Assembly: GCA_900316795.1 (NCBI GenBank)
Contig: ONEF01000003.1
Location: forward strand, 205,302 to 269,301
Source of the DNA: an uncultured Bacteroidales bacterium
GTDB lineage: Bacteria > Bacteroidota > Bacteroidia > Bacteroidales > UBA932
Direction of reading: 5' to 3'
DNA: 64,000 bases
How positions within the stretch are numbered: the first letter of the stretch is position 1; the number at the start of each line of letters is the position of its first letter. Position numbers and translations under genes: made by a program. The notes below the pieces were generated by a model, which was not told where the DNA came from, did no database searches, and saw only the letters and a list, made by a program, of their open reading frames with translations. This document shows positions 35,494 to 45,805 of the stretch, piece by piece.

Positions 35494-36465
35494 TTAACTG
35501 TTTATCCATTTAAGCAGACGCTTGAGCCTGCTTTCTGTGCTCTTTCCGGCTCTTCCCTTTATCTCGGCGAAACCCAGACCATATACCGCAGACACGTTGG
35601 AGACGGAAATGAAAGCCTTGGGATCCACTCCTTTTACAGCCTGGGTTATGTCCTTCAACTGATATTTTCTTGCCACAACAATGAGGACCTTGCCTTCCTG
35701 CTTGGAATGCCAACCCACGGAATCAAGGGCTGTGACTCCCCTGTTATGCTCATACATGAGATTGTCTGCAACTTCCTGATACTTCCGGGAGAATATGATT
35801 ACCTGAACGCTCTGTTCGCTGCCTGTCAGTATCAGATCCACCATGTAGGAAAAGGCGATGGTAAAGATATAACCGAAAATGACATCGCTCAGATGTTTGT
35901 CCGGAAGCAGCATTATGGAGGCTACGATGCAGAAATCCGAATACATGAATACCTTGCCGGGAGATATGTCTTTATACTTGTTTATGATAAGTGCAAGGAT
36001 ATCCGTCCCGCCGGTACTACCGTTCCTCTTGAATATCAATGCAATTCCGGCAGCACATAGGAAGCCTCCTATTATCGGGTTCACCAGATAGCGCAGGGCT
36101 GCCTGCGGACTGTCAGGAGGAATCGTGTTCAGACCGATGTTGTAAATCCACTCCATGCCGGGCATTATGGCAAAGAAAATCGTGGACAGTATGATGCTGT
36201 AGATAGTCTTGAAACCGAATCCCCTCCCCAGGACAATCGTTCCTATGATCAGCAAGGCGGCATTGATGGTTCCGAAGAAAACAGGAATAGGAATTCCCGT
36301 GGCATAGTTGAGCACCGTGCAGAAACCGACCAGCCCTCCTCCTGAAATGCCGGTAGGAACCACAAAGGCCTGCCATGAGAAGGTGTACATCAAAACCCCT
36401 ATCGTGATAAGGAAATAGTCAAGGACAAGTTTCCTGACAGAGACCTTCTTCTTTACCTCAGGCAT
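35494..36465 (-). CDS. YitT-family membrane protein (first of a pair)
   Basis: A 323-residue paralogue of the downstream gene: about six membrane helices, GNGSTGGTDILALIINKYKD-type motif near residues 147-166 (here RNGSTGGTDILALIINKYKD), and the DUF2179 domain with GVTALDSVGWHSKQEGKVLI. It starts 1 base after leuS ends and is followed by the second YitT gene 1 base later, so the three genes form one transcript. The pair may assemble as a hetero-oligomer. Substrate unknown. Confidence 0.9.
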   Translation of the reverse strand: MPEVKKKVSVRKLVLDYFLITIGVLMYTFSWQAFVVPTGISGGGLVGFCTVLNYATGIPIPVFFGTINAALLIIGTIVLGRGFGFKTIYSIILSTIFFAIMPGMEWIYNIGLNTIPPDSPQAALRYLVNPIIGGFLCAAGIALIFKRNGSTGGTDILALIINKYKDISPGKVFMYSDFCIVASIMLLPDKHLSDVIFGYIFTIAFSYMVDLILTGSEQSVQVIIFSRKYQEVADNLMYEHNRGVTALDSVGWHSKQEGKVLIVVARKYQLKDITQAVKGVDPKAFISVSNVSAVYGLGFAEIKGRAGKSTESRLKRLLKWINS

Positions 36466-36466
36466 A

Positions 36467-39265
36467 TTACATCACAATGTTAATGATTCTGCCGGGAACA
36501 ACTATCACTTTCTTGACAGGTTTGCCCGCCAGGTACTTGGCAGTTTCAGGAGCTTCCAGTACAGCCTTTTCTACAGCACCTTTGCCCAAAGATTTAGGAA
36601 GAGGCAGCTTGAACCTTGTCTTGCCGTTGAAAGATACAGGATATTCAAAGCTGTCTTCTCTGGTGTACTCTTCATGATACATCGGAAAGTCTGCAAATGA
36701 AACGCTTCCAGTGTTGCCGCTCAAGTGCCAAAGTTCCTCGGCGATGTGAGGGGCGAACGGGCTGAGCAGCACTATCATCGGCACAAGTATCTTCTTCTTG
36801 TTGCACTTGAGGGCTCCAAGTTCATTGACAGCAACCATAAAAGCGGAAACTGAGGTGTTGTAGGAGAAGCTCTCGATGTCGGTTTCCACCTTGTTAATCA
36901 GCTTGTGGAGAACCTTGAGCTCTGCAGGAGTCGGCTCTTCCTCGGAAAGGCTGAAATCTCCAAGACCTTCACCGCCGCCGAAGAACAGCCTCCAGAACTT
37001 CTTGAGGAATCTGTGGACGCCGTCTATTCCCTTGGTATCCCAAGGCTTGCTCATTTCCACAGGGCCGAGGAACATCTCGTAAAGACGGAGTGTGTCCGCT
37101 CCGTACTTTTCGCAGATATTGTCCGGATTGACCACGTTGAACATGCTCTTGGACATCTTCTCCACCGCCCATCCGCAGATATATTCTCCGTCTTCCAATA
37201 TAAACTCAGCATCAGCATATTCAGGTCTCCATTTCCTGAAAGCCTCCACATCCAGGCGGTCATTGTAAACCAGATTTATATCCACGTGGATCTCGGTTGT
37301 CTCGTATTTGTCTTTAAGCCCGCAGGAAACAAAAGTATTGGTGTTCTTTATCCTGTAAACGAAGTTTGAACGGCCCTGGATCATACCCTGGTTCACCAGC
37401 TTCTTGAACGGTTCCTTGGCACATACATAGCCAAGGTCATAGAGGAACTTGTTCCAGAAGCGGGAATAAATCAGATGGCCTGTAGCATGCTCTGTTCCAC
37501 CTACATAGAGATCGACATCCTTCCAGTACTTGTCTGCCTCGGTGCTTACGAGCGCCTGGTCATTGCCCGGATCCATATACCTCAGGTAATAAGCGCTGCT
37601 GCCTGCAAAGCCCGGCATCGTGCTCTTCTCCAGAGGATAGCCTTTGTAGGTCCAGTCCTTTGCCCTTGCAAGCGGAGGCTCTCCGTTGTCCGCAGGCTTG
37701 AAGGTTTCAATGTCAGGAAGTTCCAGAGGAAGGTCCTTTTCATCCACAGGAGTGGCTATGCCATCTTTGTAGTAGATCGGGAACGGTTCTCCCCAGTATC
37801 TCTGGCGGGAAAATATGGCATCGCGGAGACGGTAATTGACCGTCCTGTGCCCGATTCCCCTGTATTCCACTTCATCAATGGCATCGGCAATGGCTTCCTT
37901 CACGGTCTTGCCGTTGAGGAAACCGCTGTTGACCATAATGCCGTCCTTGGCATCAAAGCTCTGCTCGGAGACATCACATCCCTCTATCAGAGGAACTATC
38001 TTCAGGCCAAACTTCTTGGCAAAAGCGTAGTCTCTGCTGTCGTGAGCAGGAACAGCCATGATAGCACCTGTTCCATATCCGGCCAGTACATACTCTGCAA
38101 TCCACACAGGAACTTTTTCACCCGTGAACGGATTGACGGCCCAGGAACCTGAGAAAACTCCCGTAACGGTTTTTGTCTCAGCGATACGCTCTCTCTCCGT
38201 CTTTTTCTTGACCTGGGCAATATACTCATCTACAGCCGCTTTCTGCGGAGCTGTAGTAAGTTTCTCCACCCACTCGCTCTCAGGAGCCACTACCATAAAG
38301 GTAACTCCGAAGATGGTATCGGCACGGGTAGTGAAGATCTCCATATCATACTCCTTGTCAAACTTGCTGCCGTCTGCAGGATCCGGATTCACCACCTTGA
38401 ACACCATCTGCGTTCCGTATGAACGGCCTATCCAGTTGCGCTGCATCTCCTTGAGGGCATCGCTCCACTGAAGGCTTTCCAGATCGTCCAGAAGCCTTCC
38501 GGCATAAGCGGAGACTCTCAGCTGCCACTGCTTCATCTTCTTCTGTTCCACAGGATAACCGCCTCTTACAGAAAGCCCTTCCTTGACTTCATCGTTGGCA
38601 AGCACAGTACCCAATGCCTGGCACCAGTTAACGGAAGTCTCGCCCTGGTAGGCTATACGGTACTGCATAAGTATATCGGCTTTCTCTTTTTCCGAGAAAC
38701 CTTTCCACTGCTCAGCAGTAAACTGAGGAACATCTCCGCAGGCAGCCTTGACATTCTTGTTCCCGTCTTTCTCAAAACGGATGACAAGTTCCGTTATCGG
38801 CTCAGCGGAATCAGTCTCCTGGTTGTACCAGCTCTGGAACATCTTCAGGAAAGCCCACTGGGTCCATTTGTAATACTTCGGATCACAAGTCCTCACTTCC
38901 CTGTCCCAGTCAAAGGAGAAGCCTATCCTGTCCAGCTGGCTGCGATAGCGGTCTATATTCTGGAAGGTCGTCACCCGAGGATGCTGCCCTGTCTGTATGG
39001 CATACTGCTCAGCCGGAAGGCCAAACGCATCATACCCCATAGGGTGCAGGACGTTGAACCCTTTAAGCCTCTTGTAACGTGAATAGATGTCACTTGCTAT
39101 GTAACCAAGAGGATGTCCCACGTGCAGCCCAGCTCCGGACGGATAAGGGAACATGTCAAGTACATAATACTTTGGCTTTGAAGGATCTGTCTTTGCCGAG
39201 AAAGTCTTGTTCTCAGCCCAGTACTTCTGCCATTTGGCTTCAATTTCATTGAACTTGTAATCCAT
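36467..39265 (-). CDS. leuS: Leucyl-tRNA synthetase
   Basis: A 932-residue class I aminoacyl-tRNA synthetase that charges tRNA-Leu. The HIGH-type motif is HVGH in [16 protein letters not shown] (about residues 39-54), and the KMSKS loop is in [15 protein letters not shown]. The CP1 editing domain lies between them, with the threonine-rich [18 protein letters not shown] segment. The anticodon-binding domain and the C-terminal domain ([11 protein letters not shown]) end the protein. The length is as in other Bacteroidetes LeuRS proteins. It is followed directly by two YitT genes. Confidence 0.97.
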   Translation of the reverse strand: MDYKFNEIEAKWQKYWAENKTFSAKTDPSKPKYYVLDMFPYPSGAGLHVGHPLGYIASDIYSRYKRLKGFNVLHPMGYDAFGLPAEQYAIQTGQHPRVTTFQNIDRYRSQLDRIGFSFDWDREVRTCDPKYYKWTQWAFLKMFQSWYNQETDSAEPITELVIRFEKDGNKNVKAACGDVPQFTAEQWKGFSEKEKADILMQYRIAYQGETSVNWCQALGTVLANDEVKEGLSVRGGYPVEQKKMKQWQLRVSAYAGRLLDDLESLQWSDALKEMQRNWIGRSYGTQMVFKVVNPDPADGSKFDKEYDMEIFTTRADTIFGVTFMVVAPESEWVEKLTTAPQKAAVDEYIAQVKKKTERERIAETKTVTGVFSGSWAVNPFTGEKVPVWIAEYVLAGYGTGAIMAVPAHDSRDYAFAKKFGLKIVPLIEGCDVSEQSFDAKDGIMVNSGFLNGKTVKEAIADAIDEVEYRGIGHRTVNYRLRDAIFSRQRYWGEPFPIYYKDGIATPVDEKDLPLELPDIETFKPADNGEPPLARAKDWTYKGYPLEKSTMPGFAGSSAYYLRYMDPGNDQALVSTEADKYWKDVDLYVGGTEHATGHLIYSRFWNKFLYDLGYVCAKEPFKKLVNQGMIQGRSNFVYRIKNTNTFVSCGLKDKYETTEIHVDINLVYNDRLDVEAFRKWRPEYADAEFILEDGEYICGWAVEKMSKSMFNVVNPDNICEKYGADTLRLYEMFLGPVEMSKPWDTKGIDGVHRFLKKFWRLFFGGGEGLGDFSLSEEEPTPAELKVLHKLINKVETDIESFSYNTSVSAFMVAVNELGALKCNKKKILVPMIVLLSPFAPHIAEELWHLSGNTGSVSFADFPMYHEEYTREDSFEYPVSFNGKTRFKLPLPKSLGKGAVEKAVLEAPETAKYLAGKPVKKVIVVPGRIINIVM

Positions 39266-39278
39266 TGTATGTTTTATT

Positions 39279-40652
39279 CTATCTGTTTATTCCAAATTTT
39301 GAACCTTGCGCCAGCCTGAACTCAACGGCTATGGATATCTTCACCGGTACTTTCTTGCCGTTTATCTCAGCCGGAGTCCATTTAGGGGATGCCTTTATTA
39401 CCTTGAGCACAGCCTTGTCTATTTCATCGCTGAGGCCTGAGTCAATCTTTATGTCTCGCAATTTTCCGTCTGTTCCAACCACAAAGTCCACCACTTCCGT
39501 ACCTTCTGTCTTTGAGGCAATTGCACTTTCCGGATACTTGACATAGCGGTAAACCCAATCCCTGAGGAAGGTCTTCTCGTCTCCCTTCATGAAAGACGCT
39601 CTTTTGTCCACTTCCATCTGGCTGTAGATGCGGTTTTCCCCGCTTTCTTCTGAGGCCGTCTCACGGAACTCCTCCTTGCCTGAAAGCAGCAGGGAGTAGG
39701 AATACACATATTCCACGATCTGTGAAAGCTGCAGATAATCCAGCTGGTCCGGAGTATCGTGGATACTCCCTCTTAGGCTGTTGTCTCCAGTTGAGAACAA
39801 AGTGAAAGGGATATCAGCGGAATGGAAGCTCCTGTAGTCAGACGGAACCGGTTCCTTCTCGGCGATTTTCACATTCAGGCTGAACGGCCTCTCCGCAACG
39901 GTAAAGATGTCTTTGAGTATCTCTTTGTCCGGCAGGCCGATGAATGCCTGGAAGGTGTTGGGACCGCTGTCCCTTCCCACTGAATTGACATCCACCATGA
40001 AACGTATCTTGTCTTTGTCAGCGAACGAGCGGTTCAAAAAATACCAGCTCCCTGCCTGGGAAAGATTCCCGGCACCGAAGAATGCGAACATTATGCTCCT
40101 GGGGAACATGAACTTGTTCTGCGCCACAAGTTTTGCCACCTGAAGCAGGACGGCAGCTCCGGAGGCGTTGGAATAAGCCCCCGGGAATATCCTCTCCTTT
40201 CTCTCTCCGTTGACATTCAGCACCTCATATCCCGGACCGTCAAGCTGGGTCCCCAAAACTATGAACTCACCCACCAGGGCAGGATCATATCCGGGAATGA
40301 TGCCAACTATATTACGAGAATGCAGGGTGTCTCCCGTAACCGGATTGGCCAATCCGAAATCATCCCCTTCCTTCGGGGAGAGCATCATTGCTCCCAGATC
40401 CTGAAGATAGCCGTAGATATACTCGGAGGCCAGTTTCTCCTCCGCGCTCCCGGCCTTGCGGCCCTTCATCGCTGAAGAAGAGAGGAAAGAAACCTGTTTC
40501 TTCAATGAGTCCTCCAGGTTTCTGGGCAATTCCGGCCTTGCTCCGCCTATGTTCTGGGCGGATGCAAAACCGGCACCGCCTGCCACAAGGCAGCAGGCAA
40601 TGCCAACTGAAACTATCAGCTTGCTGAATCTCTTCAAAGTCCGCCTGAGCAT
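39279..40652 (-). CDS. Degenerate M28 peptidase-like protein fused to a TonB C-terminal domain
   Basis: A 457-residue exported protein with a signal peptide (about residues 1-32, GFASAQ). Residues about 60-335 follow the M28 aminopeptidase fold ([20 protein letters not shown], then [20 protein letters not shown]). Most zinc ligands appear lost: HxD is QLD (about residue 136), the DDN aspartate is replaced in AYSNASG (about 160), and the EE pair is absent in AGNLSQAGS. Residues about 360-450 match the TonB C-terminal domain ([20 protein letters not shown], then [20 protein letters not shown]). There is no TonB membrane anchor or proline-rich arm. Probably a non-catalytic periplasmic binding protein. 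Confidence 0.75.
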   Translation of the reverse strand: MLRRTLKRFSKLIVSVGIACCLVAGGAGFASAQNIGGARPELPRNLEDSLKKQVSFLSSSAMKGRKAGSAEEKLASEYIYGYLQDLGAMMLSPKEGDDFGLANPVTGDTLHSRNIVGIIPGYDPALVGEFIVLGTQLDGPGYEVLNVNGERKERIFPGAYSNASGAAVLLQVAKLVAQNKFMFPRSIMFAFFGAGNLSQAGSWYFLNRSFADKDKIRFMVDVNSVGRDSGPNTFQAFIGLPDKEILKDIFTVAERPFSLNVKIAEKEPVPSDYRSFHSADIPFTLFSTGDNSLRGSIHDTPDQLDYLQLSQIVEYVYSYSLLLSGKEEFRETASEESGENRIYSQMEVDKRASFMKGDEKTFLRDWVYRYVKYPESAIASKTEGTEVVDFVVGTDGKLRDIKIDSGLSDEIDKAVLKVIKASPKWTPAEINGKKVPVKISIAVEFRLAQGSKFGINR

Positions 40653-40673
40653 CTTCTGAACTTAATAAGCAAA

Positions 40674-41780
40674 CTATCCCTTATAGAAAGGAGGCCTTAC
40701 GACAACTGCCTTGAGGAGCTTGTCGCGCACCTTGATATAAATCTCAGTGTCAAGCTTGTACAAAGGAGCCTCCACATAACCCATTCCGATAGGACGGGCG
40801 CAGCAAGGAGTCAGGCTTCCGCTGGTGACGTTTCCGATAACCCTTCCTTCAGCGTTGCATATCTCATATCCGTGGCGAGGAACTCCCCTGTCTATGAGTT
40901 CAAAGCCGCAGAGCCTTCTCTTCAGGCCCTCAGCCTTCTGCTTGAGCATATAGTCCCTGTCCACAAAGTCTCCCTTTACATCGTTGAACTTGGTAATCCA
41001 GCCGAGGTTAGCCTCCAGCGGAGAGTGGTCGTCATCAATGTCGTTGCCGTAAAGGCAGAAACCCATCTCCAGACGGAGAGTGTCGCGGCATCCTAGTCCT
41101 GCAGGAACGATGTTGAATTCCTTGCCCGCCTCGAAGATTGCATCAAATACCTTGAGAGCGTCCTCGTTCTTCATATAAACCTCGCATCCGCCGGCTCCGG
41201 TATATCCGGTAGTGGAAAGGATCACGTCCTTGCATCCGGCAACTTCCAGAATCTTGAAAGTATAGTATTCCATTCCCAGGACATCTTCCTTGCAGAGCTT
41301 CTGCATAACCTTCATGGCATTAGGACCCTGGACTGCCAGCTGGCTTATCTGGTCGGAAACATTGCAGAAATCAACTCCCGGAGTCAAGCCGAACTTAGGG
41401 GCGTACTGGCACAGATGTGCAAAATCCTTGTCTATGTTTGCGGCGTTAGGCACAAGCATGTAATCTTCTGAACTCTTGCAATATACCAGAAGGTCATCTA
41501 CTATACCGCCCTTCCCGTTAGGAAGGCAGGAGTACTGGACCTTTCCAGGGAAAAGGACAGAGGCGTCGTTGCTGGTTACATACTGAATGAACTTCAGTGC
41601 ATTAGGGCCCTTTACGGTAAACTCTCCCATGTGGGAGACATCAAAAACTCCTACGCTCTGCCTAACGGCCAGATGTTCTGCCCTTATTCCTGTATATTCC
41701 AAAGGCATGTTGAAACCTGCGAACGGGGTCATCTTGGCTCCCAGTTCAATGTGTTTCTGAGTATAAGCTGTTGTCTTCAT
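40674..41780 (-). CDS. gcvT: Aminomethyltransferase (glycine cleavage T protein)
   Basis: A 368-residue T protein of the glycine cleavage system, which transfers the methylene group from the H-protein lipoamide to tetrahydrofolate. The start at 41780 ([20 protein letters not shown]) is chosen by homology. Other typical segments are [51 protein letters not shown] and [15 protein letters not shown]. The other gcv genes are not nearby, and no glycine riboswitch is seen in the 90 bases upstream. It lies just ahead of the M28-like gene and may share its transcript. Confidence 0.95.
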   Translation of the reverse strand: MKTTAYTQKHIELGAKMTPFAGFNMPLEYTGIRAEHLAVRQSVGVFDVSHMGEFTVKGPNALKFIQYVTSNDASVLFPGKVQYSCLPNGKGGIVDDLLVYCKSSEDYMLVPNAANIDKDFAHLCQYAPKFGLTPGVDFCNVSDQISQLAVQGPNAMKVMQKLCKEDVLGMEYYTFKILEVAGCKDVILSTTGYTGAGGCEVYMKNEDALKVFDAIFEAGKEFNIVPAGLGCRDTLRLEMGFCLYGNDIDDDHSPLEANLGWITKFNDVKGDFVDRDYMLKQKAEGLKRRLCGFELIDRGVPRHGYEICNAEGRVIGNVTSGSLTPCCARPIGMGYVEAPLYKLDTEIYIKVRDKLLKAVVVRPPFYKG

Positions 41781-41871
41781 AAAGTGTAAGTATCTAATAA
41801 ATAAACTAATAATCAATCTCAGCGATATATGCCCTGCTCATCTGGCACACAATCGCACAAATTTAGCAAAA

Positions 41872-42381
41872 TCAGTTGTTTTTCTTCCACACCCAAGCTT
41901 CTGGAGCCTTCTTGTGGGCTTCGTAAAGGGCCGCGCGGGCCTCTTCCAGAGTGTTATAACCTCCTATCGCCACATATTTGAGCCCATTGCCAGCAAAGGC
42001 GAAAGGAGTATCAAGGATACCTTCATTTTCCTTAAGGCTCAAAGAGACGAGTTCATCTGTCTTGAAAGCACCTACGATGATGTAATATGTCTTGTCGAGA
42101 CTTGATCGCGGAGTAAGGGCCAAGCCGGAAGCGGAAGGCTCCGGATTTGCCTCAGCGATGGAGGTAACGGCAGTTGTATCAGTCATCTGCAGGGAGTCAG
42201 CCTTCAGGGTATCCGAAGGAACGGATGCCTTAACTGCTGCCTCTTTCAAGGCAATCAGCTCTTTCTTCTTTGCAATATCCTCAGAAGTAGGCATATCCAG
42301 CTTTGCTCTAATCCAGTCGCATCCGGAAGCCAAAGCCATAACGAGAGCCAAAACGGCAAGCAGTCTCTTGTCCATATTCAT
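41872..42381 (-). CDS. SPOR-domain lipoprotein
   Basis: A protein of about 169 residues. The start at 42381 (MNMDKRLLAVLALVMALASG) gives a lipoprotein signal with lipobox ASGC (Cys21). A Lys/Glu-rich spacer follows. The C-terminus is a SPOR domain (YYIIVGAFKTDELVSLSLKE, then GGYNTLEEARAALYEAHKKA) that binds denuded peptidoglycan glycan strands at division sites. The gene is divergent from the CapA-like gene; its start codon is 99 bases from that of the neighbour. Confidence 0.85.
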   Translation of the reverse strand: MNMDKRLLAVLALVMALASGCDWIRAKLDMPTSEDIAKKKELIALKEAAVKASVPSDTLKADSLQMTDTTAVTSIAEANPEPSASGLALTPRSSLDKTYYIIVGAFKTDELVSLSLKENEGILDTPFAFAGNGLKYVAIGGYNTLEEARAALYEAHKKAPEAWVWKKNN

Positions 42382-42480
42382 ACATAGTGTAATCTGGACA
42401 AAATTAACAATTATTGCCGTCAAACACAATATTCCAAAGGTTTTGCATCACGATTGGACGAATAACGCTATCTTTATGTC

Positions 42481-43677
42481 ATGAATTTGAAAAGGATATT
42501 GACACTTTCCGTTGCCGTCTGCCTGGCAGTCGGAGCATTAGCTCAGCAGATTAACCCTGGTCCGCTACCTAAGGCGAGGCCGTTCGGGGATGTTGACTTT
42601 TTCCTTCATCGCGATACCGTGACCATTTCCTTTACCGGTGACGTGATGCAGCACGGGGCGCAGATAGACGCCGCCCTGAAAAAAGGTGGAGGGAAAAACT
42701 ACAATTACGACAATGCTTTCAAATATGTCGCCCCGCTTTTCAAGCAGGCAGACTATATGGTTGCCAACATGGAGTTTACGGTCGGCACCAAGCCTTATAC
42801 CGGTTACCCTTGTTTCTCCGCCCCGCCTGAGATAGCCTCAGCTGCAAAGGATGCCGGCATAGACCTTTTCCTTATGGCCAACAACCATATCTGCGACAAG
42901 GGCGCCACCGGTTTTAAAAACACTATTGCGGCATACTCGGAACTCCAGATGCCTACTCTTGGAGCCTACCGCAACAAGAAGCAGGCAGACACGGCCTCTG
43001 TCATTCTGGTGGAGCTCAAAGGAATGAAGTTCGCCCTCTTCAACTACACATACGACACCAACGGACTCCCTATACCTGACCCGTACTATGTCAATCTTCA
43101 AGACAGTACGGAAATCAAAAAGCATATCCGCCAAGCAAAGGAAATGGGAGCTGACATCATAATCGCGCTTCCACACTGGGGGATAGAATATGTGCTGGCA
43201 CCTGTCGCTGAGCAGAAACAATATGCAAAGATGATGTTCAGAGAAGGAGTCAACGCCATAATCGGAGGGCATCCTCACGTACCGGAAGAAGGTTACATCT
43301 ATGTGAAAAGGCAACAGAAGCCCATGGCAAAAGACAGCGTGGAGAGGATACTCTTCTACTCTATGGGAAACTACATCTCCAATATGAGCCGCAGCGGATG
43401 GACTTCCACCGGAATGCTTATAACACTCTCGTTTACAAGAGACAGGGCCAGCGGTAAAGTCAAGATGCTTATGCCCGACTGGAAATACCTCTGGTGCTTC
43501 AGGCCGGGCCAATACACGGAAGACTTCAGCGTGGTTCCGATAGAAGAATTCCTCCAAAGTCAAGACTTCAAATCCGGAGGCAAAACTCCTGCCCAGCAGC
43601 AGGCCTTCAAGGCCATATCAGACTTCTGGCCCAAGATTGTAAAACAAGACCTCATAAAGGTGGTTTACACAGAATAG
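42481..43677 (+). CDS. CapA-like poly-gamma-glutamate synthesis/metallophosphatase protein
   Basis: A 398-residue exported protein with a signal peptide (about residues 1-21, GALAQ). It has the metal-binding motifs of the PGA_cap/calcineurin-like fold: SFTGDVMQHG (about residues 50-59), MANNHICDKG and GGHPHVPEEG. In Bacillus the family works in poly-gamma-glutamate capsule formation, but in Bacteroidetes members are usually not linked to capsule genes and the role is unproven. TATCTTTA lies 5 bases before the ATG, so the transcript may have almost no leader. phoH follows 27 bases later. Confidence 0.88.
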   Translation: MNLKRILTLSVAVCLAVGALAQQINPGPLPKARPFGDVDFFLHRDTVTISFTGDVMQHGAQIDAALKKGGGKNYNYDNAFKYVAPLFKQADYMVANMEFTVGTKPYTGYPCFSAPPEIASAAKDAGIDLFLMANNHICDKGATGFKNTIAAYSELQMPTLGAYRNKKQADTASVILVELKGMKFALFNYTYDTNGLPIPDPYYVNLQDSTEIKKHIRQAKEMGADIIIALPHWGIEYVLAPVAEQKQYAKMMFREGVNAIIGGHPHVPEEGYIYVKRQQKPMAKDSVERILFYSMGNYISNMSRSGWTSTGMLITLSFTRDRASGKVKMLMPDWKYLWCFRPGQYTEDFSVVPIEEFLQSQDFKSGGKTPAQQQAFKAISDFWPKIVKQDLIKVVYTE

Positions 43678-43704
43678 AACAAGGTATTTACAAACAAAAC
43701 TTTT

Positions 43705-44664
43705 ATGCCTGAAAAAAAGATACAGCTCCAGAACATAGACCCCATAGACATCTATGGCATCAATGATCGCATAATCAACCATCTGTGCTCATATTTCCCT
43801 GACCTGAAGGTAACTCCAAGAGACTCTACCATAAAGCTCAAGGGAAGCTACAAGGATATGGACACCTTCCAGAACGCCATAGACGCTCTCACCAAGATAA
43901 GGATGAAAAAACGCCATCTCAACACAGATGACGTGGACAGCATCTTCATCTCAAAGACAGACAAAAAGAGCGGAGAAAGCAAGGCCACCGTACCGACCGC
44001 CAGCGACAAGGACATGATAGTGATGGGGCAGAACGGAAAGATTGTTACAGCCCGAACCAAGCACCAGAAACAGCTGGTAAAAGACTATGCCACTCACGAT
44101 CTGGTATTTGCTCTCGGACCTGCCGGAACAGGAAAGACATACACCGCCATAGCCCTGGCTGTAAGGGCATTGCAGAACAGGGAAGTCAGGCGCCTGATCC
44201 TCACAAGGCCAGCCGTTGAAGCCGGAGAAAGACTCGGGTTCCTGCCGGGAGACCTCAAGGAAAAGCTGGACCCATATCTCCAGCCACTCTACGATGCTTT
44301 AGGAGACATGATAGCTCCTTCCAAACTCAAGGAACTGATGGAAGAAGGAATCATCCAGATAGCCCCCCTCGCCTATATGAGAGGAAGAACCCTGGAAAAC
44401 GCTTTCGTAATCCTCGATGAGGCCCAGAACACCTCTCTTGGTCAGCTGAAGATGTTCCTAACACGAATGGGCAACAACTCCAAGTTCATCGTCACCGGAG
44501 ACATGACCCAGATAGACCTTCCCAACAAAGAAGACTCAGGACTGGAAAAAGGCATCAAGATGCTCGGCAAGATAAGAGGCATCGCGATAATTAACTTCGG
44601 AGTGGAAGACATTGTCCGCCACCCTCTTGTAAGCAAGATAGTCTCCGCCTTCGACAAGTCCTAG
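43705..44664 (+). CDS. PhoH-family P-loop ATPase
   Basis: A 319-residue cytoplasmic protein of the PhoH/YbeZ type. The N-terminal 110 residues are a KH-like RNA-binding region. The ATPase core has Walker A GPAGTGKT (about residues 137-144), RPAVEAGERLGFLPGDLKEK, Walker B DEAQNTSLGQLKMFLTRMG and the sensor VTGDMTQIDLP. PhoH proteins take part in ribosome and RNA metabolism. It follows the CapA-like gene. The neighbouring genes on the right belong to an AT-rich island in the opposite orientation, 17 bases away. Confidence 0.93.
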   Translation: MPEKKIQLQNIDPIDIYGINDRIINHLCSYFPDLKVTPRDSTIKLKGSYKDMDTFQNAIDALTKIRMKKRHLNTDDVDSIFISKTDKKSGESKATVPTASDKDMIVMGQNGKIVTARTKHQKQLVKDYATHDLVFALGPAGTGKTYTAIALAVRALQNREVRRLILTRPAVEAGERLGFLPGDLKEKLDPYLQPLYDALGDMIAPSKLKELMEEGIIQIAPLAYMRGRTLENAFVILDEAQNTSLGQLKMFLTRMGNNSKFIVTGDMTQIDLPNKEDSGLEKGIKMLGKIRGIAIINFGVEDIVRHPLVSKIVSAFDKS

Positions 44665-44681
44665 GTCTTGAACGGCAGACA

Positions 44682-45179
44682 TCAGACTTGCCTGAACCCC
44701 CATCCCATCCTGTCCGCCAGAAACTCCAGCCATTCCACATCAGAGTTTCCCACGGTAAGCATAATCTTTGTCTGCCCCTCACAAGACAGACTGGCAGGAT
44801 CCGCCAATGCTCTCATAGGATACTGTTTTACAGGATAAGGCTTTACCGGAGCCTGTCCCTCAGGCGATTTCTTGCCCGCCGCTTTATCTCTCTTTTCCTT
44901 TAGCCTAATGCAGTCTTCAACATACTTGGTCTGCAAATTATTCCACAAGGATGCAGGAATCCCAAGACCTTTCTCAAGTTTGGCCGCAATCGCAGGAGTA
45001 ACACTTCTAACCCCGTGAATCAATGCACTCAAATGTGAAGGTTGCATTCCAATAGAACGCGCAAAATCCTTCTGCTTTATCTTTCTCTCCTTTAATTCTG
45101 CTTGAAGTATTTCTCCCGGATGTACTGCAAAGCATGTCCTGTCATTAATAACAACGTATCCATCATTTTTTGTTTCCAT
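44682..45179 (-). CDS. HigA-type antitoxin with a C-terminal extension (distal copy)
   Basis: A protein of about 165 residues (169 from the ATG at 45191). The N-terminus matches the proximal antitoxin almost word for word: HPGEILQAELKERKIKQKDF, SIGMQPSHLSALI and TPAIAAKLEKGLGIPASLWN, an Xre-type helix-turn-helix of the HigA/VapA family. Beyond residue 100 there is an extra tail of about 60 residues (APVKPYPVKQYPMRALADPA) that the other copy lacks. It overlaps the 3' end of the toxin gene by about 17 bases. The duplicated MTRIMET leader suggests the start codon is the second ATG. Confidence 0.82.
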   Translation of the reverse strand: METKNDGYVVINDRTCFAVHPGEILQAELKERKIKQKDFARSIGMQPSHLSALIHGVRSVTPAIAAKLEKGLGIPASLWNNLQTKYVEDCIRLKEKRDKAAGKKSPEGQAPVKPYPVKQYPMRALADPASLSCEGQTKIMLTVGNSDVEWLEFLADRMGWGFRQV

Positions 45180-45483
45180 AATGCGTGTCATCTATTTCTA
45201 TGAGTTTCAATGTTATCAAATCATCTTTTTCTTCGAATATGAGCCGATGAACATAACGGTTGGAAAGCCTGACTGATGACAGTCCCGACAACTCATATTT
45301 GAGTTTTTCATAATGCAAAAAACTAATTGCCTTTATTGCATTTATATCATCAGCGGAAGCAAATAATTCAATAGCTCTTTTTAAACCATCTAAGAGTTCT
45401 CTATTCCTTGCAACATCTCTATACCTTCGATTAGTATCGGTTTCAATCAACTCCTTCAAATCACCTTCGGCCTCTACCTTCAT
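45163..45483 (-). CDS. HigB/RelE-like toxin
   Basis: A 106-residue protein of the RelE/HigB toxin type, expected to cleave mRNA on the ribosome. It has the alternating helix-strand plan of the fold: two N-terminal helices (NRELLDGLKRAIELFASADD), then SAVRLSNRYVHRLIFEE-like strands (here SSVRLSNRYVHRLIFEEKDD) with Arg and His residues typical of the active site, and LITLKLIEIDDTHY at the C-terminus. It is flanked on both sides by related antitoxin genes and overlaps each (23 and about 17 bases), which supports translational coupling. Confidence 0.75.
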   Translation of the reverse strand: MKVEAEGDLKELIETDTNRRYRDVARNRELLDGLKRAIELFASADDINAIKAISFLHYEKLKYELSGLSSVRLSNRYVHRLIFEEKDDLITLKLIEIDDTHYGNKK

Positions 45484-45784
45484 AATTCAACTTATCTCGT
45501 TCTTTTATTCTCTGTAAATCAAGTTCATATAGTTTCTGCAAATTATTCCAAAACTTAGCAGAAATGCCAAGTCCTTTCTCTAGTTTGTCAGCTATTGCTG
45601 GAGTGATGTTTCTCTTTCCATTAATCAATGCACTCAGGTGTGAAGGCTGCATTCCAATAGAATGGGCAAAATCTTTGTGCTTTATCTTCCTTTCCCGTAA
45701 TACTTCCCGCAACGTGCCTCCTGGGTGAAGAGCATACAATGGAACTACATCATTTAGCAAATAGTATTTTTTCCCAGTTTCCAT
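45461..45784 (-). CDS. HigA-type antitoxin (proximal copy)
   Basis: A protein of 107 residues when started at the second ATG (METGKKYYLLNDVVP); an ATG at 45796 lies at the predicted transcription start. It is an Xre-family helix-turn-helix antitoxin: HPGGTLREVLRERKIKHKDF, SIGMQPSHLSALINGKRNIT, ADKLEKGLGISAKFWNNLQK. It is the first gene of the antitoxin-toxin-antitoxin operon, with a perfect palindrome upstream that it probably binds to repress transcription. Confidence 0.85.
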   Translation of the reverse strand: METGKKYYLLNDVVPLYALHPGGTLREVLRERKIKHKDFAHSIGMQPSHLSALINGKRNITPAIADKLEKGLGISAKFWNNLQKLYELDLQRIKERDKLNYEGRGRR

Positions 45785-45805
45785 AATGCGTGTCATATCT
45801 TTTTA

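Noticed and set aside
41781..41870. Glycine riboswitch upstream of gcvT
   Set aside because: The gap is only about 90 bases, and no paired aptamer-like motifs are recognisable.
45184..45196. Second copy of the toxin-antitoxin promoter ahead of the distal antitoxin
   Set aside because: The MTRIMET-coding bases are repeated there, but the palindrome and the TATCTTTG element are not. The distal gene therefore depends on the first promoter.
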